Part shown: piece after piece, positions 9,809 to 19,267 of the stretch
Position numbering within the stretch: position 1 is the first letter of the stretch
How the letters are laid out: the number at the start of each line of letters is the position of its first letter
Source of the DNA: Staphylococcus intermedius NCTC 11048
GTDB lineage: Bacteria; Bacillota; Bacilli; Staphylococcales; Staphylococcaceae
DNA length: 64,000 nt
Direction: 5' to 3'
Assembly (NCBI RefSeq): GCF_002902385.1
Contig: NZ_PPQH01000040.1
Location: 135,472-199,471, forward strand
Translations under genes and position numbers: made by a program
Notes under the pieces: model-generated
What the model was told of the DNA's origin: nothing
Database searches by the model: none
Seen by the model: the letters and a program-made list of their open reading frames with translations, nothing else

Positions 9809-10285
9809 ATGCGAATAATCAAAAGTCTTATTAAATTGTTGATGATAATGGTATTACTCATCGCCCTCGTTTTTGCAGTATTAAAGTTCGTTCCCAATTT
9901 TAAAAATGAACCATGGAATCCTGTTGGAGATAAAGAAGTTTACCAAGTGACTGATGATGAAGGGTATCTTGTGCCATTAAATGGAAGGCGTTATATTCAA
10001 AGTGAAAATGACATTTTTAGAAATATGCCTAAAAGTCAGATGAGAAATGTATTTAACTGGATTGATAAATATGAATTCATGCAAGTCAATGAAATGACGC
10101 GTATGGGATATGATCAAGAATTTTTAATTGCACAGCGAGGAACACAGTTTATTTTGTATCGTTTTGGTGACGACTCAATGCGTGTCTATACAACAGAACA
10201 CGACCTTTATTATGACCTCAACCAACTCGGGACGTCAATTCAAATGAAGCCTATAAGTGAATATCAACAAGACGATGATGATTAA
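9809..10285 (+). CDS. Single-pass membrane protein, DUF4930-like
   Basis: Protein of 158 aa with an uncleaved N-terminal membrane anchor (about residues 5-27), then a soluble, probably extracytoplasmic domain rich in aromatic and charged residues, ending in an acidic DDDD tail. It resembles a staphylococcal family I recall as DUF4930, found near mreC; that assignment is from memory. The ATG at 9809 follows GGAGGG. Two TATAAT boxes (9748-9753 and 9760-9765) lie upstream. Function unknown. Confidence 0.75.
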   Translation: MRIIKSLIKLLMIMVLLIALVFAVLKFVPNFKNEPWNPVGDKEVYQVTDDEGYLVPLNGRRYIQSENDIFRNMPKSQMRNVFNWIDKYEFMQVNEMTRMGYDQEFLIAQRGTQFILYRFGDDSMRVYTTEHDLYYDLNQLGTSIQMKPISEYQQDDDD

Positions 10286-10369
10286 TGTATGATAAAGTTT
10301 TACCCTTGAGATAACACTTTGGATAAGTTAGGCTATAGATGAGACTGATTAATGAGAGGTGATTTTACG

Positions 10370-10513
10370 ATGTCTGACAACCATCAACCGCAACAAAGTA
10401 ATGAGCAGTTAAAAGCTCAAAACTTATTTGCGAAATGGCGTAAAGATGAAACGCTGTATAAAGAAGACGAAGAAAAATCGCATCAACAACAATCGAAACA
10501 ATCATCATCATAA
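10370..10513 (+). CDS. Small hydrophilic protein (47 aa)
   Basis: Begins MSDNHQPQQSNEQLKAQ and ends in a Gln/Ser-rich tail. It is very hydrophilic, with no membrane segment and one Trp-containing basic patch (AKWRKDET). GAGAGGTG at 10353-10360 supports the ATG at 10370, and a strong terminator follows nine bases after the stop, so it looks like a real transcription unit with the gene before it. No family recognised. Confidence 0.6.
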   Translation: MSDNHQPQQSNEQLKAQNLFAKWRKDETLYKEDEEKSHQQQSKQSSS

Positions 10514-10521
10514 GCGTAAAT

Positions 10522-10578
10522 AGAAGCGGGGTAGAAATCTTAAGGTGGCGTATCCATTTCTACTTCGTTTTTTTTATT
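10522..10578 (+). terminator. Terminator after the 47-aa gene
   Basis: The stem of GAAGCGGGGTAGAAAT with ATTTCTACTTCG contains a perfect 8-bp GTAGAAAT/ATTTCTAC core and is followed by eight Ts. Confidence 0.85.
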
Positions 10579-10730
10579 TTCATCATACTGTACGAATCAT
10601 CGCTATGAGGTGAAAGCCTAAGTTCTGATAGATATTTGTGAATAATGACAGCATGGGACTTTATTTACATTCCCGAGTAATATAAAATAATAACAGTACA
10701 TACAATGAAATAAAATTTGAGGTGTTGAGG

Positions 10731-11567
10731 TTGTCCAATTTTTTTAAAAACAACAAACTCGTTGTGTTGTTTTGTGCATTAATATTATTTATCGCTTTAA
10801 TTGGATTATCAATTCGTTCGCACTCACAATCAGTTCCAGAACAGTATGTCAGTGATACCACTTCTTTTGGACAAAGGGTTTTCTCTTATCCCATTCATTT
10901 TGTGGCTGGTACCATTACAGACATTTTTCATAAGACTGAAAAGCCGACGAATAAAGAAAAACAATTAGAAGCTGAAAATGAACGTCTTAAATCAGAAAAT
11001 AAAAATCTCAAAAAAGAATTAAATATGAGTGATATTTCTGAATATGAACCTGTGACTGCAGCTGTCATTGCGCGACAACCGGACCAATGGTTAAATACGA
11101 TTGTCATTGATAAAGGTAAAAAATCTGGCATCAAAGAAAATATGGCAGTGATGACAGCAGATGGTTTAGTCGGTCGAGTTGCTAAAGTGAATCAGTTTTC
11201 ATCTCAAATTCATTTAATCTCGACAAAAGGACGCACAAACCGGTTATCTGTCAATGTACAACATGATGGTCATGAAGTTTTTGGTTTGATTGATCATTTT
11301 GATGAGAAAACGAATCACCTCATTATTAGTGATATCGATAATAATGAAGACATCAAAGCGGGAGACAAAGTTGTGACGAGTGGCTTAGGCGACCAGTTAC
11401 CTAAAGGGCTTTACATAGGTGAAGTTAAAAAAGTGCAGAATGATCAATACGGCTTATCAAAACAAGTAGCGGTTGAAACAGGCGCTAACATCAACCATTT
11501 TGATCACGTCTATATTGCAAAGAGAGATCCTAAAACGATTGTTAGCGATGAGGGTGACGAATCATAA
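10731..11567 (+). CDS. mreC: Rod-shape/cell-division protein MreC
   Basis: Bitopic protein of 278 aa: membrane helix at about 9-28, a coiled coil around 65-97 (repeated E/K/L heptads), then the beta-rich MreC domain. With MreD it organises cell-wall synthesis; staphylococci keep both although they are cocci and lack MreB. I prefer the TTG at 10731, with GAGGTG at 10719-10724; an in-frame GTG at 10722 falls inside that site. The stop overlaps the mreD start (TAATG). Function is known for the family; the start is uncertain by three codons. Confidence 0.93.
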   Translation: MSNFFKNNKLVVLFCALILFIALIGLSIRSHSQSVPEQYVSDTTSFGQRVFSYPIHFVAGTITDIFHKTEKPTNKEKQLEAENERLKSENKNLKKELNMSDISEYEPVTAAVIARQPDQWLNTIVIDKGKKSGIKENMAVMTADGLVGRVAKVNQFSSQIHLISTKGRTNRLSVNVQHDGHEVFGLIDHFDEKTNHLIISDIDNNEDIKAGDKVVTSGLGDQLPKGLYIGEVKKVQNDQYGLSKQVAVETGANINHFDHVYIAKRDPKTIVSDEGDES

Positions 11568-12082
11568 TGAAATCCATTTACTATATTCTCGTTGCGATAC
11601 TTATGTTTTATCTAGATACCGTTTTAACTTTCCTATCACCCATCATGATAGGGGGACAACGTTTTATATTAGTGCCTCATCTGGTGTTCTTATTTTTGGT
11701 TTTGGTCACAGTATATAAAAATACAAGTATTGCTTTAATACTCGGTGTGTTATTAGGAACAGTTCATGATTTGTTTTTCGGACAAATATATGGCGTTTAC
11801 CTATTTGGTTATATTGTTTCTATATTATTTGCTGATAAATTTTTAAAAGTGTTTTTCCGTGATCATGTGATGGTCTTTGTTATGACGTTAATCGGTGTTG
11901 TTTTTCTAGAAATTTTTGTCGTCATGCTATATATGATTGTTGGATTCGTTGATTTCAATTTCGGTCAATTTATAGTATTTCGCATATTGCCTACGTTATT
12001 GCTCAATGGACTTTTACTGATATTCCTTTACTTCGCTGCAAACTATTTTTTAAATCCTAATCGTTCTATTGACACGAAGTAA
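11567..12082 (+). CDS. mreD: Rod-shape-determining protein MreD
   Basis: Integral membrane protein of 171 aa with five or six hydrophobic segments and few charges, the normal form of MreD. It begins one base into the mreC stop, so the two are translationally coupled. The -35 box of the next operon's promoter lies inside its last codons. Sequence conservation is low in this family, so identification leans on partner, size and topology. Confidence 0.9.
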   Translation: MKSIYYILVAILMFYLDTVLTFLSPIMIGGQRFILVPHLVFLFLVLVTVYKNTSIALILGVLLGTVHDLFFGQIYGVYLFGYIVSILFADKFLKVFFRDHVMVFVMTLIGVVFLEIFVVMLYMIVGFVDFNFGQFIVFRILPTLLLNGLLLIFLYFAANYFLNPNRSIDTK

Positions 12083-12097
12083 AACGAATGGTATGAT
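12069..12097 (+). promoter_or_regulatory. Consensus sigma-A promoter of the L21 operon
   Basis: TTGACA (12069-12074), a 17-base spacer and TATGAT (12092-12097): near-perfect. It overlaps the end of mreD and would start transcription near 12104. Confidence 0.8.
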
Positions 12098-12103
12098 GCA
12101 ATA

Positions 12104-12190
12104 GTTGAGTAGTTCATAGCTACATACAACCGCTCAAACATAGGTTTAAGTACATTTTGTCACCTATGTATGGCGTGACTTATAATATAG
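12104..12190 (+). ncRNA. Ribosomal protein L21 leader
   Basis: Structured 5' UTR of rplU. ACATAGGT (12138-12145) pairs with ACCTATGT (12162-12169), with a short outer CGC/GCG helix at 12131 and 12173. Position and shape fit the Firmicutes L21 leader family, thought to bind L21 for autoregulation. No terminator is visible in it. Confidence 0.65.
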
Positions 12191-12202
12191 GAGGTGCAAA
12201 GT

Positions 12203-12511
12203 ATGTTTGCTATTATTGAAACAGGTGGAAAACAAATCAAAGTTCAAGAAGGTCAAGAGATTTTCGTTGAGAAATTAAACGTAAACGAAGGTGACACTTT
12301 CACTTTTGATAAAGTTTTATTTGTTGGTGGAGACAACGTTAAAGTTGGCGCGCCTACAGTTGAAGGTGCGACAGTTACTGCAACTGTTAACAAACAAGGT
12401 CGTGGTAAGAAAATTACTGTTTTCACTTACCGTCGTCGTAAAGACTCTAAACGTAAAAAAGGTCATCGTCAACCTTACACTAAATTAACAATCGACAAGA
12501 TTAATGCATAA
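12203..12511 (+). CDS. rplU: 50S ribosomal protein L21
   Basis: Large-subunit protein of 102 aa that binds 23S r[14 protein letters not shown] at the start and the basic stretch [17 protein letters not shown] near the end are typical of L21. The ATG at 12203 follows GGAGGTG; a start at 12194 falls on top of that site. First gene of rplU-prp-rpmA, with prp two bases downstream. Confidence 0.98.
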   Translation: MFAIIETGGKQIKVQEGQEIFVEKLNVNEGDTFTFDKVLFVGGDNVKVGAPTVEGATVTATVNKQGRGKKITVFTYRRRKDSKRKKGHRQPYTKLTIDKINA

Positions 12512-12513
12512 TT

Positions 12514-12834
12514 ATGATTAATGTTGATATTAAAGTAAACGACGAAGGTCAAATCACAGATGTCATTATGGATGGTCATGCAGATTATGGTGAACACGGT
12601 CAAGATATTGTTTGTGCAGGTGCATCAGCAGTGGTTTTTGGTAGTGTGAATGCCATTATCGGCTTAACTTCTGAACGTCCAGATATTGATTATTCTGAAG
12701 ATGGTGGGTATTTTCATGTGAGAGCTGTGGATACGAATAACGAGCAGGCTCAGTTGATACTCCAATCGTTACTTATTTCTTTACAAACAATTGAAGAAGA
12801 ATATAATGAGTATATTAAATTAAATCTGAAGTGA
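12514..12834 (+). CDS. prp: Ribosomal-processing cysteine protease Prp
   Basis: Cysteine protease (YsxB family, 106 aa) that removes the N-terminal extension of ribosomal protein L27 in Firmicutes. The catalytic pair is visible as H22 in DGHADYGEHG and C34 in DIVCAGAS, the same numbering as reported for S. aureus Prp. It lies between the genes for L21 and its substrate L27, two bases after rplU. The substrate's extension is present in the next gene. Confidence 0.96.
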   Translation: MINVDIKVNDEGQITDVIMDGHADYGEHGQDIVCAGASAVVFGSVNAIIGLTSERPDIDYSEDGGYFHVRAVDTNNEQAQLILQSLLISLQTIEEEYNEYIKLNLK

Positions 12835-12844
12835 GGTGTAACTC

Positions 12845-13129
12845 ATGCTAAAATTAAACTTACAATTTTTCGCATCGAAAAAAGGGGTAAGTTCTACTAA
12901 AAACGGTCGTGACTCTGAATCTAAACGTTTAGGTGCTAAACGTGCTGATGGTCAATTCGTTACAGGTGGTTCTATCTTATTCCGTCAACGTGGAACTAAG
13001 ATTTACCCAGGTGAAAACGTAGGTCGTGGTGGCGATGATACATTATTCGCTAAAATCGACGGCGTTGTTAAATTCGAACGTAAAGGTCGAGACAAAAAAC
13101 AAGTTTCTGTTTATGCAGTTGCTGAATAA
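12845..13129 (+). CDS. rpmA: 50S ribosomal protein L27 with cleavable N-terminal extension
   Basis: Protein of 94 aa that reaches towards the peptidyl-transferase centre. It carries the Firmicutes extension MLKLNLQFF ahead of the mature start ASKKG, matching the known Prp cleavage after FF. The rest ([14 protein letters not shown], then FRQRGT) is standard L27. The ATG follows GAGGTG; a terminator ends the operon. Confidence 0.98.
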   Translation: MLKLNLQFFASKKGVSSTKNGRDSESKRLGAKRADGQFVTGGSILFRQRGTKIYPGENVGRGGDDTLFAKIDGVVKFERKGRDKKQVSVYAVAE

Positions 13130-13143
13130 TTTGTCAATCTTTG

Positions 13144-13176
13144 ACACCAGAAGGTAACTTCTGGTGTTTATTTTTT
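13144..13176 (+). terminator. Terminator of the rplU-prp-rpmA operon
   Basis: Perfect 10-bp stem ACACCAGAAG/CTTCTGGTGT with a GTAA loop and a T-run. Confidence 0.93.
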
Positions 13177-13257
13177 ATATTAAACGAATGCTTATTATTT
13201 CATATGATGTGCGAATTCATATGTGATGCATGAAATTAAAGCAAAAGAGGTGAAAAC

Positions 13258-14550
13258 ATGTTTGTCGATCAAGTAAAAATATCATTGAAAGCTGGTGATG
13301 GCGGTAATGGTATCACTGCCTACCGTCGTGAAAAATATGTACCATTTGGTGGCCCAGCAGGCGGTGATGGTGGACGTGGGGCTTCAGTCGTGTTTGAAGT
13401 GGATGAAGGCTTACGTACATTAATGGACTTTAGATATCAACGTCATTTTAAAGCTAAAAAAGGCGAAAACGGACAAAGCAGTAATATGCATGGTAAAAAT
13501 GCAGAGGACCTTATTTTAAAAGTGCCGCCAGGTACGATCGTTAAAGATGTTGAAACAGGGCAAACGTTAGCGGACCTTGTTGAACATGGTCAAAGTGCGG
13601 TTGTTGCTAAAGGTGGACGTGGGGGACGAGGAAATTCTCGTTTCGCGACCCCTAAAAACCCTGCCCCTGATTTTAGTGAGAACGGTGAGCCAGGTGAAGA
13701 AATAGAAGTAACTTTAGAACTTAAATTGTTGGCAGATGTCGGGTTAGTCGGTTTTCCAAGTGTGGGTAAATCTACTTTATTATCCATTGTCTCTAAAGCA
13801 AAACCTAAAATTGGTACGTATCATTTTACGACAATTCAACCGAACCTAGGTGTAGTGGAAACGAAAGACCAACGTAGCTTCGTCATGGCTGACTTGCCAG
13901 GTTTAATTGAAGGTGCTTCTGAAGGGGTCGGATTGGGCCATCAATTTTTAAGACACGTGGAACGTACGAAGGTCATTGTTCATGTTATTGATATGAGTGG
14001 TATGGAAGGGCGCGATCCCTATGAAGACTATCAAATCATTAATCATGAGCTTAAAGCATACGCGCAACGCTTAGAGGATCGTCCACAAATTGTCGTTGCG
14101 AATAAAATGGATATGCCTGATGCTGAAACACAACTCGAAATGTTTAAAGCGCAACTCAATGATGAGACAGTAACGATTGTACCGATTTCGTCTTATACGC
14201 GAGAAAATATTGATCAATTGCTTTATGAAATTGCCAATACACTTGAAAAAGTAAAAGATGTTGATTTCTCTGCACAAGAGGAAGAGGTCGGCGTTAACCG
14301 TGTACTTTATAAACATACACCGTCTCAAGATAAATTTACAATTACACGTGATGATGACGGCGCTTATGTAGTAAGTGGTAATGCAATCGAGCGTATGTTT
14401 AAAATGACGGACTTTAACAGTGAACCAGCGATTCGTCGTTTTGCGAGACAAATGCGCTCAATGGGTATTGATGATGCATTGCGAGAACGTGGTGCTGAAA
14501 ATGGAGATATTGTACGTATTCTTGGTGGAGAATTTGAATTTGTCGAATAA
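13258..14550 (+). CDS. obg: Obg/CgtA GTPase
   Basis: Essential GTPase of 430 aa linked to late 50S assembly and the stringent response. Domains: glycine-rich Obg fold (about 1-158), G domain with P-loop GFPSVGKST (about 165-173), the PGLIEGA switch II and NKMD specificity motif, then the Obg C-terminal domain (about 350-428). The ATG follows GAGGTG. A TATGAT at 13203-13208 with a weak TTAAAC 17 bases earlier may be its own promoter. The genes downstream (ACT protein, ruvAB) are closely spaced. Confidence 0.98.
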   Translation: MFVDQVKISLKAGDGGNGITAYRREKYVPFGGPAGGDGGRGASVVFEVDEGLRTLMDFRYQRHFKAKKGENGQSSNMHGKNAEDLILKVPPGTIVKDVETGQTLADLVEHGQSAVVAKGGRGGRGNSRFATPKNPAPDFSENGEPGEEIEVTLELKLLADVGLVGFPSVGKSTLLSIVSKAKPKIGTYHFTTIQPNLGVVETKDQRSFVMADLPGLIEGASEGVGLGHQFLRHVERTKVIVHVIDMSGMEGRDPYEDYQIINHELKAYAQRLEDRPQIVVANKMDMPDAETQLEMFKAQLNDETVTIVPISSYTRENIDQLLYEIANTLEKVKDVDFSAQEEEVGVNRVLYKHTPSQDKFTITRDDDGAYVVSGNAIERMFKMTDFNSEPAIRRFARQMRSMGIDDALRERGAENGDIVRILGGEFEFVE

Positions 14551-14577
14551 TATTGAGAGTGGAGGTTCTGAAGAAGT

Positions 14578-15021
14578 ATGAAACATCAATTTTATATTAT
14601 TCGTGAAGATGTGTTGCCCTATGTTGTTAAGCGTGTCCTAGAAGTGAAGGCATCATTAAAAGAAGACCAATCACTAACAATTCAAGAAGCTGTAGATATG
14701 CATGATTGTTCCCGTAGTGCGTTTTATAAATATAGAGACACGATATTTCCGCTAGAAGATGTTCAGCAACAGACCGAAGTTTTTACGATTATTTTATTTG
14801 TGACAGATAAAGTTGGTATTTTAGCACAAATACTTGAGAAACTTTCTGAATTAAACCTTTCTGTATTGACGATTCATCAAAGTGTTCCCACTGATCAAAA
14901 AGCATCGATTACATTATCATTAGATGGTCGAAACGCAAAGTGGGGACCATATCAAATCATTAATGAACTACGCCAAATGGAAAACGTATATAATGTAGAC
15001 ATTATTGGAATGAACATGTAA
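14578..15021 (+). CDS. ACT domain-containing protein (PheB/UPF0735 family)
   Basis: Protein of 147 aa with a helical N-terminal half containing an HTH-like stretch (MHDCSRSAFYKYRD) and a C-terminal ACT domain (about 70-147). Bacillus calls the orthologue PheB. ACT domains bind amino acids, so a regulatory role is likely, but no target is proven. It sits 27 bases after obg and 13 before ruvA. Confidence 0.88.
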   Translation: MKHQFYIIREDVLPYVVKRVLEVKASLKEDQSLTIQEAVDMHDCSRSAFYKYRDTIFPLEDVQQQTEVFTIILFVTDKVGILAQILEKLSELNLSVLTIHQSVPTDQKASITLSLDGRNAKWGPYQIINELRQMENVYNVDIIGMNM

Positions 15022-15034
15022 GGAGCGCTATTGA

Positions 15035-15634
15035 ATGTATGCATATATTTCAGGAAAATTAACAGCACTACATCCGACACATATCGTCGTTGAAACATCA
15101 TCTGGAGTCGGTTATGAAATTCAAACACCAAACTCATATCGGTTTCAAAAACATTTAGATCACACAGTAAAAGTGTATACGTCTCTCATTGTACGTGAGG
15201 ATGCGCAATTACTCTATGGTTTTATTGATCAAGAAGAAAAGGATATGTTTTTAAGTCTGATTAAAGTGACAGGCATTGGACCAAAGTCAGCATTAGCGAT
15301 TTTAGCAGCGAGTTCTCCAAATGAAGTAAAACGAGCCATTGAAAATGAAAATGATGCCTATTTAACGCAATTTCCAGGTATTGGTAAGAAGACTGCACGC
15401 CAAATTGTTCTCGACTTAAAAGGTAAAGTGGTTGTCACGGAGGAGATTAGCGAAGGGTTACTCAATATAACGACGTCGCAGGACGATCATTATGTACAAG
15501 AAGCTTTACTTGCATTAGAAGCGTTGGGCTATTCTAAACGCGAATTGAAAAAAGTAGAAAAAGCGATGCAACAACAAACATTTAATGATGTCGATGAAGC
15601 AGTAAAATATGGTTTAAAACAATTGATTTCATAA
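15035..15634 (+). CDS. ruvA: Holliday junction branch-migration protein RuvA
   Basis: Junction-binding subunit of RuvAB, 199 aa. An N-terminal OB fold (MYAYISGKL) is followed by two helix-hairpin-helix motifs ([12 protein letters not shown] and [13 protein letters not shown]) and a C-terminal RuvB-binding domain. It precedes ruvB by 13 bases. No ruvC follows, as expected in Firmicutes. Confidence 0.98.
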   Translation: MYAYISGKLTALHPTHIVVETSSGVGYEIQTPNSYRFQKHLDHTVKVYTSLIVREDAQLLYGFIDQEEKDMFLSLIKVTGIGPKSALAILAASSPNEVKRAIENENDAYLTQFPGIGKKTARQIVLDLKGKVVVTEEISEGLLNITTSQDDHYVQEALLALEALGYSKRELKKVEKAMQQQTFNDVDEAVKYGLKQLIS

Positions 15635-15647
15635 AGAGGTGAGGTAA

Positions 15648-16646
15648 ATGGATCGAGATCGAATGATGGATGGACATGAGCAATTGGATGAACACACATT
15701 TGAATTGTCATTAAGACCTGAGCGTTTAAGACAATACATAGGTCAGTCTGCAATCAAGTCCAACCTTGATGTGTTTATACAAGCCGCTAAAATTCGTGAG
15801 GAACCATTAGATCATGTCTTACTCTTTGGCCCACCTGGCTTAGGTAAAACCACTTTGTCACACATTATTGCTAATGAAATGAATGTCAATTTGCGAACTG
15901 TTTCCGGTCCGTCGATTGAACGACCAGGTGATTTAGCTGCGATATTAACGGGTTTGCAGCCCGGGGATGTTCTTTTTATAGATGAAATTCATCGTTTAAG
16001 TAGTGTTGTAGAAGAAGTGCTTTATCCAGCGATGGAGGACTTCTTCTTGGATATCATTGTAGGTAAAGGGGACGAAGCAAGAAGTATTCGTATTGATCTG
16101 CCGCCGTTTACGTTAGTTGGTGCAACGACGCGCGCGGGGAGCTTAACAAGTCCTTTGCGCGACCGTTTTGGTGTGCATCTAAGACTTGAATACTATACCG
16201 AAGAGGAACTAACACAGATCATTATCAGAACAGCTGAAGTGTTAGGGACAGCCATTGACGAAGAAAGTGCGATTGAAATTGCGAAAAGAAGTCGAGGGAC
16301 ACCACGTATCGCAAATCGTTTGCTGAAACGCATACGTGATTTCCAACAAGTGAAACAGGACGATATGATTTATATTGAGACGACAAAACATGCGCTCAAA
16401 TTACTTCAAGTGGACGATGAAGGCTTGGATTATATCGATCACAAAATGATGGCTTGTATTATTGAACAATATCGCGGTGGCCCGGTTGGATTAGATACGA
16501 TTGCTGTTTCAATAGGTGAGGAAAGAGTTACGATTGAAGATGTTTATGAACCGTTCCTGATTCAAAAAGGTTTCTTGGAACGCACACCTCGAGGTCGAAA
16601 AGCGACACCTTATGCCTACGAACACTTTAAATATACGAGCCAATAA
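15648..16646 (+). CDS. ruvB: Holliday junction helicase RuvB
   Basis: AAA+ motor of the RuvAB complex, 332 aa. Walker [10 protein letters not shown] at 61-69, Walker B FIDEIHR, sensor GATTRAG, arginine-finger region SPLRDRFG, and a C-terminal winged helix. The ATG follows GAGGTGAGG. It is the normal length for the family. Confidence 0.98.
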   Translation: MDRDRMMDGHEQLDEHTFELSLRPERLRQYIGQSAIKSNLDVFIQAAKIREEPLDHVLLFGPPGLGKTTLSHIIANEMNVNLRTVSGPSIERPGDLAAILTGLQPGDVLFIDEIHRLSSVVEEVLYPAMEDFFLDIIVGKGDEARSIRIDLPPFTLVGATTRAGSLTSPLRDRFGVHLRLEYYTEEELTQIIIRTAEVLGTAIDEESAIEIAKRSRGTPRIANRLLKRIRDFQQVKQDDMIYIETTKHALKLLQVDDEGLDYIDHKMMACIIEQYRGGPVGLDTIAVSIGEERVTIEDVYEPFLIQKGFLERTPRGRKATPYAYEHFKYTSQ

Positions 16647-16663
16647 GTGAAGGAGTCATTATT

Positions 16664-17689
16664 TTGAATATAGAAGAATTTGATTATGTATTACCTGAAT
16701 CACTCATCGCTCAAACCCCGCTTAAACAACGCGATCAAAGCCGTTTATTATATTTGAATCGGGATACAGGTGAGACTGAGGATTTACATTTCAAGGATAT
16801 TACACGTTTTTTCAGACCTGGCGATACGTTAGTTCTCAATGATACACGTGTGATGCCAGCACGTTTATTTGGGGTTAAAGAAGAAACAAATGCCAAAGTA
16901 GAAATGTTAATGTTGACGCAAATTGAAGGTGATGATTGGGAGGTCCTTTTAAAACCAGCGAAACGTATTAAAGTAGGACAAACGTTGAGTTTTGGGGAAG
17001 GTAAAATTAAAGCGACTTGTATAAAAGAACTTAATCAAGGTGGACGTGTGATGCGTTTAAGTTATGATGGGATTTTACAAGAGCGCTTGGACGAACTGGG
17101 TGAGATGCCATTGCCTCCATATATTAAGGAACGTTTAGATGAAAAGGAACGCTATCAAACGGTGTATGCTAAAGCAGCAGGTTCAGCAGCCGCACCAACA
17201 GCTGGATTACACTTTACTGACGAATTATTAGAAGACATTCGAAAGCAAGGCGTTCATATTGCATTTGTAACATTACATGTCGGATTAGGCACATTCAGAC
17301 CTGTGAGTGTCGACAATATTGACGACCACGAAATGCATAGTGAATATTATCAAATGTCACAAGAAACTGCCGATATTTTAAATCAAACGAAAGCGGCAGG
17401 GCATCGTATCATTTCAGTTGGAACGACGTCTACACGAACGCTTGAGACGATTCGAACGCAATTTGATTCATTCAAAGCGACGAGTGGCTGGACAGATATT
17501 TTTATTTATCCTGGATACGAATTTAAAGCGATAGATGGTTTAATTACCAACTTCCACTTGCCGAAATCAACGTTGGTTATGCTTGTTTCGGCGTTTAGTT
17601 CGCGTCAATTTGTGTTATCTGCTTATCGACATGCTGTGAATGAAAAATACCGATTTTTTAGTTTCGGTGACGCAATGATTATTATTTAG
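16664..17689 (+). CDS. queA: SAM:tRNA ribosyltransferase-isomerase QueA
   Basis: Makes epoxyqueuosine in tRNA by transferring ribose from SAM. Of 341 aa, recognisable stretches are the N-terminal [15 protein letters not shown], the [12 protein letters not shown] core and the C-terminal [18 protein letters not shown]. The start is TTG, with AGGAG eight bases upstream. It precedes tgt by 14 bases, so the two queuosine steps are paired. Confidence 0.97.
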   Translation: MNIEEFDYVLPESLIAQTPLKQRDQSRLLYLNRDTGETEDLHFKDITRFFRPGDTLVLNDTRVMPARLFGVKEETNAKVEMLMLTQIEGDDWEVLLKPAKRIKVGQTLSFGEGKIKATCIKELNQGGRVMRLSYDGILQERLDELGEMPLPPYIKERLDEKERYQTVYAKAAGSAAAPTAGLHFTDELLEDIRKQGVHIAFVTLHVGLGTFRPVSVDNIDDHEMHSEYYQMSQETADILNQTKAAGHRIISVGTTSTRTLETIRTQFDSFKATSGWTDIFIYPGYEFKAIDGLITNFHLPKSTLVMLVSAFSSRQFVLSAYRHAVNEKYRFFSFGDAMIII

Positions 17690-17694
17690 TTTGA

Positions 17695-18846
<1,152 letters not shown>

Positions 18847-18862
18847 ATAGGAGTTATGATTT

Positions 18863-19126
18863 ATGTCTTCACTTATTAGTTTATTACCATTAGTATTACT
18901 GTTTGTAGTGATGTGGTTCTTTATGATCCGTCCGCAACAAAAGCGTGCGAAAGAGCATCGCCAAATGGTTGAACAATTACAAGCAGGTCAACGTGTGACT
19001 ACGATCGGCGGCATCAAAGGGACAGTTCGTGCAGTAGATGAAACATCAGCTGTGATTACTGTAAATGGTAAAGGGACAGAATTGACTTTTGAAAAGCAAG
19101 CCATTAAGCAAGTTGACCCTTCATAA
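18863..19126 (+). CDS. yajC: Preprotein translocase accessory subunit YajC
   Basis: Single-pass membrane protein, 87 aa, with a helix at about 4-21 followed by the family signature MIRPQQKRAKEH and a small beta domain. It works with SecDF at the Sec translocon; secDF is the next gene, after a terminator. The tgt-yajC-secDF order is common in Firmicutes. Confidence 0.95.
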   Translation: MSSLISLLPLVLLFVVMWFFMIRPQQKRAKEHRQMVEQLQAGQRVTTIGGIKGTVRAVDETSAVITVNGKGTELTFEKQAIKQVDPS

Positions 19127-19149
19127 TCATTGATTGTATCCGTAAGTTT

Positions 19150-19198
19150 GCATACAATAAAGGACATGGCTTAACACCATGTCTTTTTTATTGTATGC
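19150..19198 (+). terminator. Long terminator after yajC
   Basis: GACATGG and CCATGTC form the core of a much longer hairpin whose outer arms GCATACAATAA and TTATTGTATGC also pair. It contains a T-run within the 3' arm. Confidence 0.9.
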
Positions 19199-19267
19199 TC
19201 AAAATGACTTGCGCTTTACGGAATAATTCAAGTATGCTTTTGACATAAGATTAAATGAGGTGTTCAT

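Noticed and set aside
14071-14451. 126-aa minus-strand frame inside obg
   Set aside because: Antisense shadow, unnatural Cys/Ile/Arg-rich composition, no ribosome binding site.
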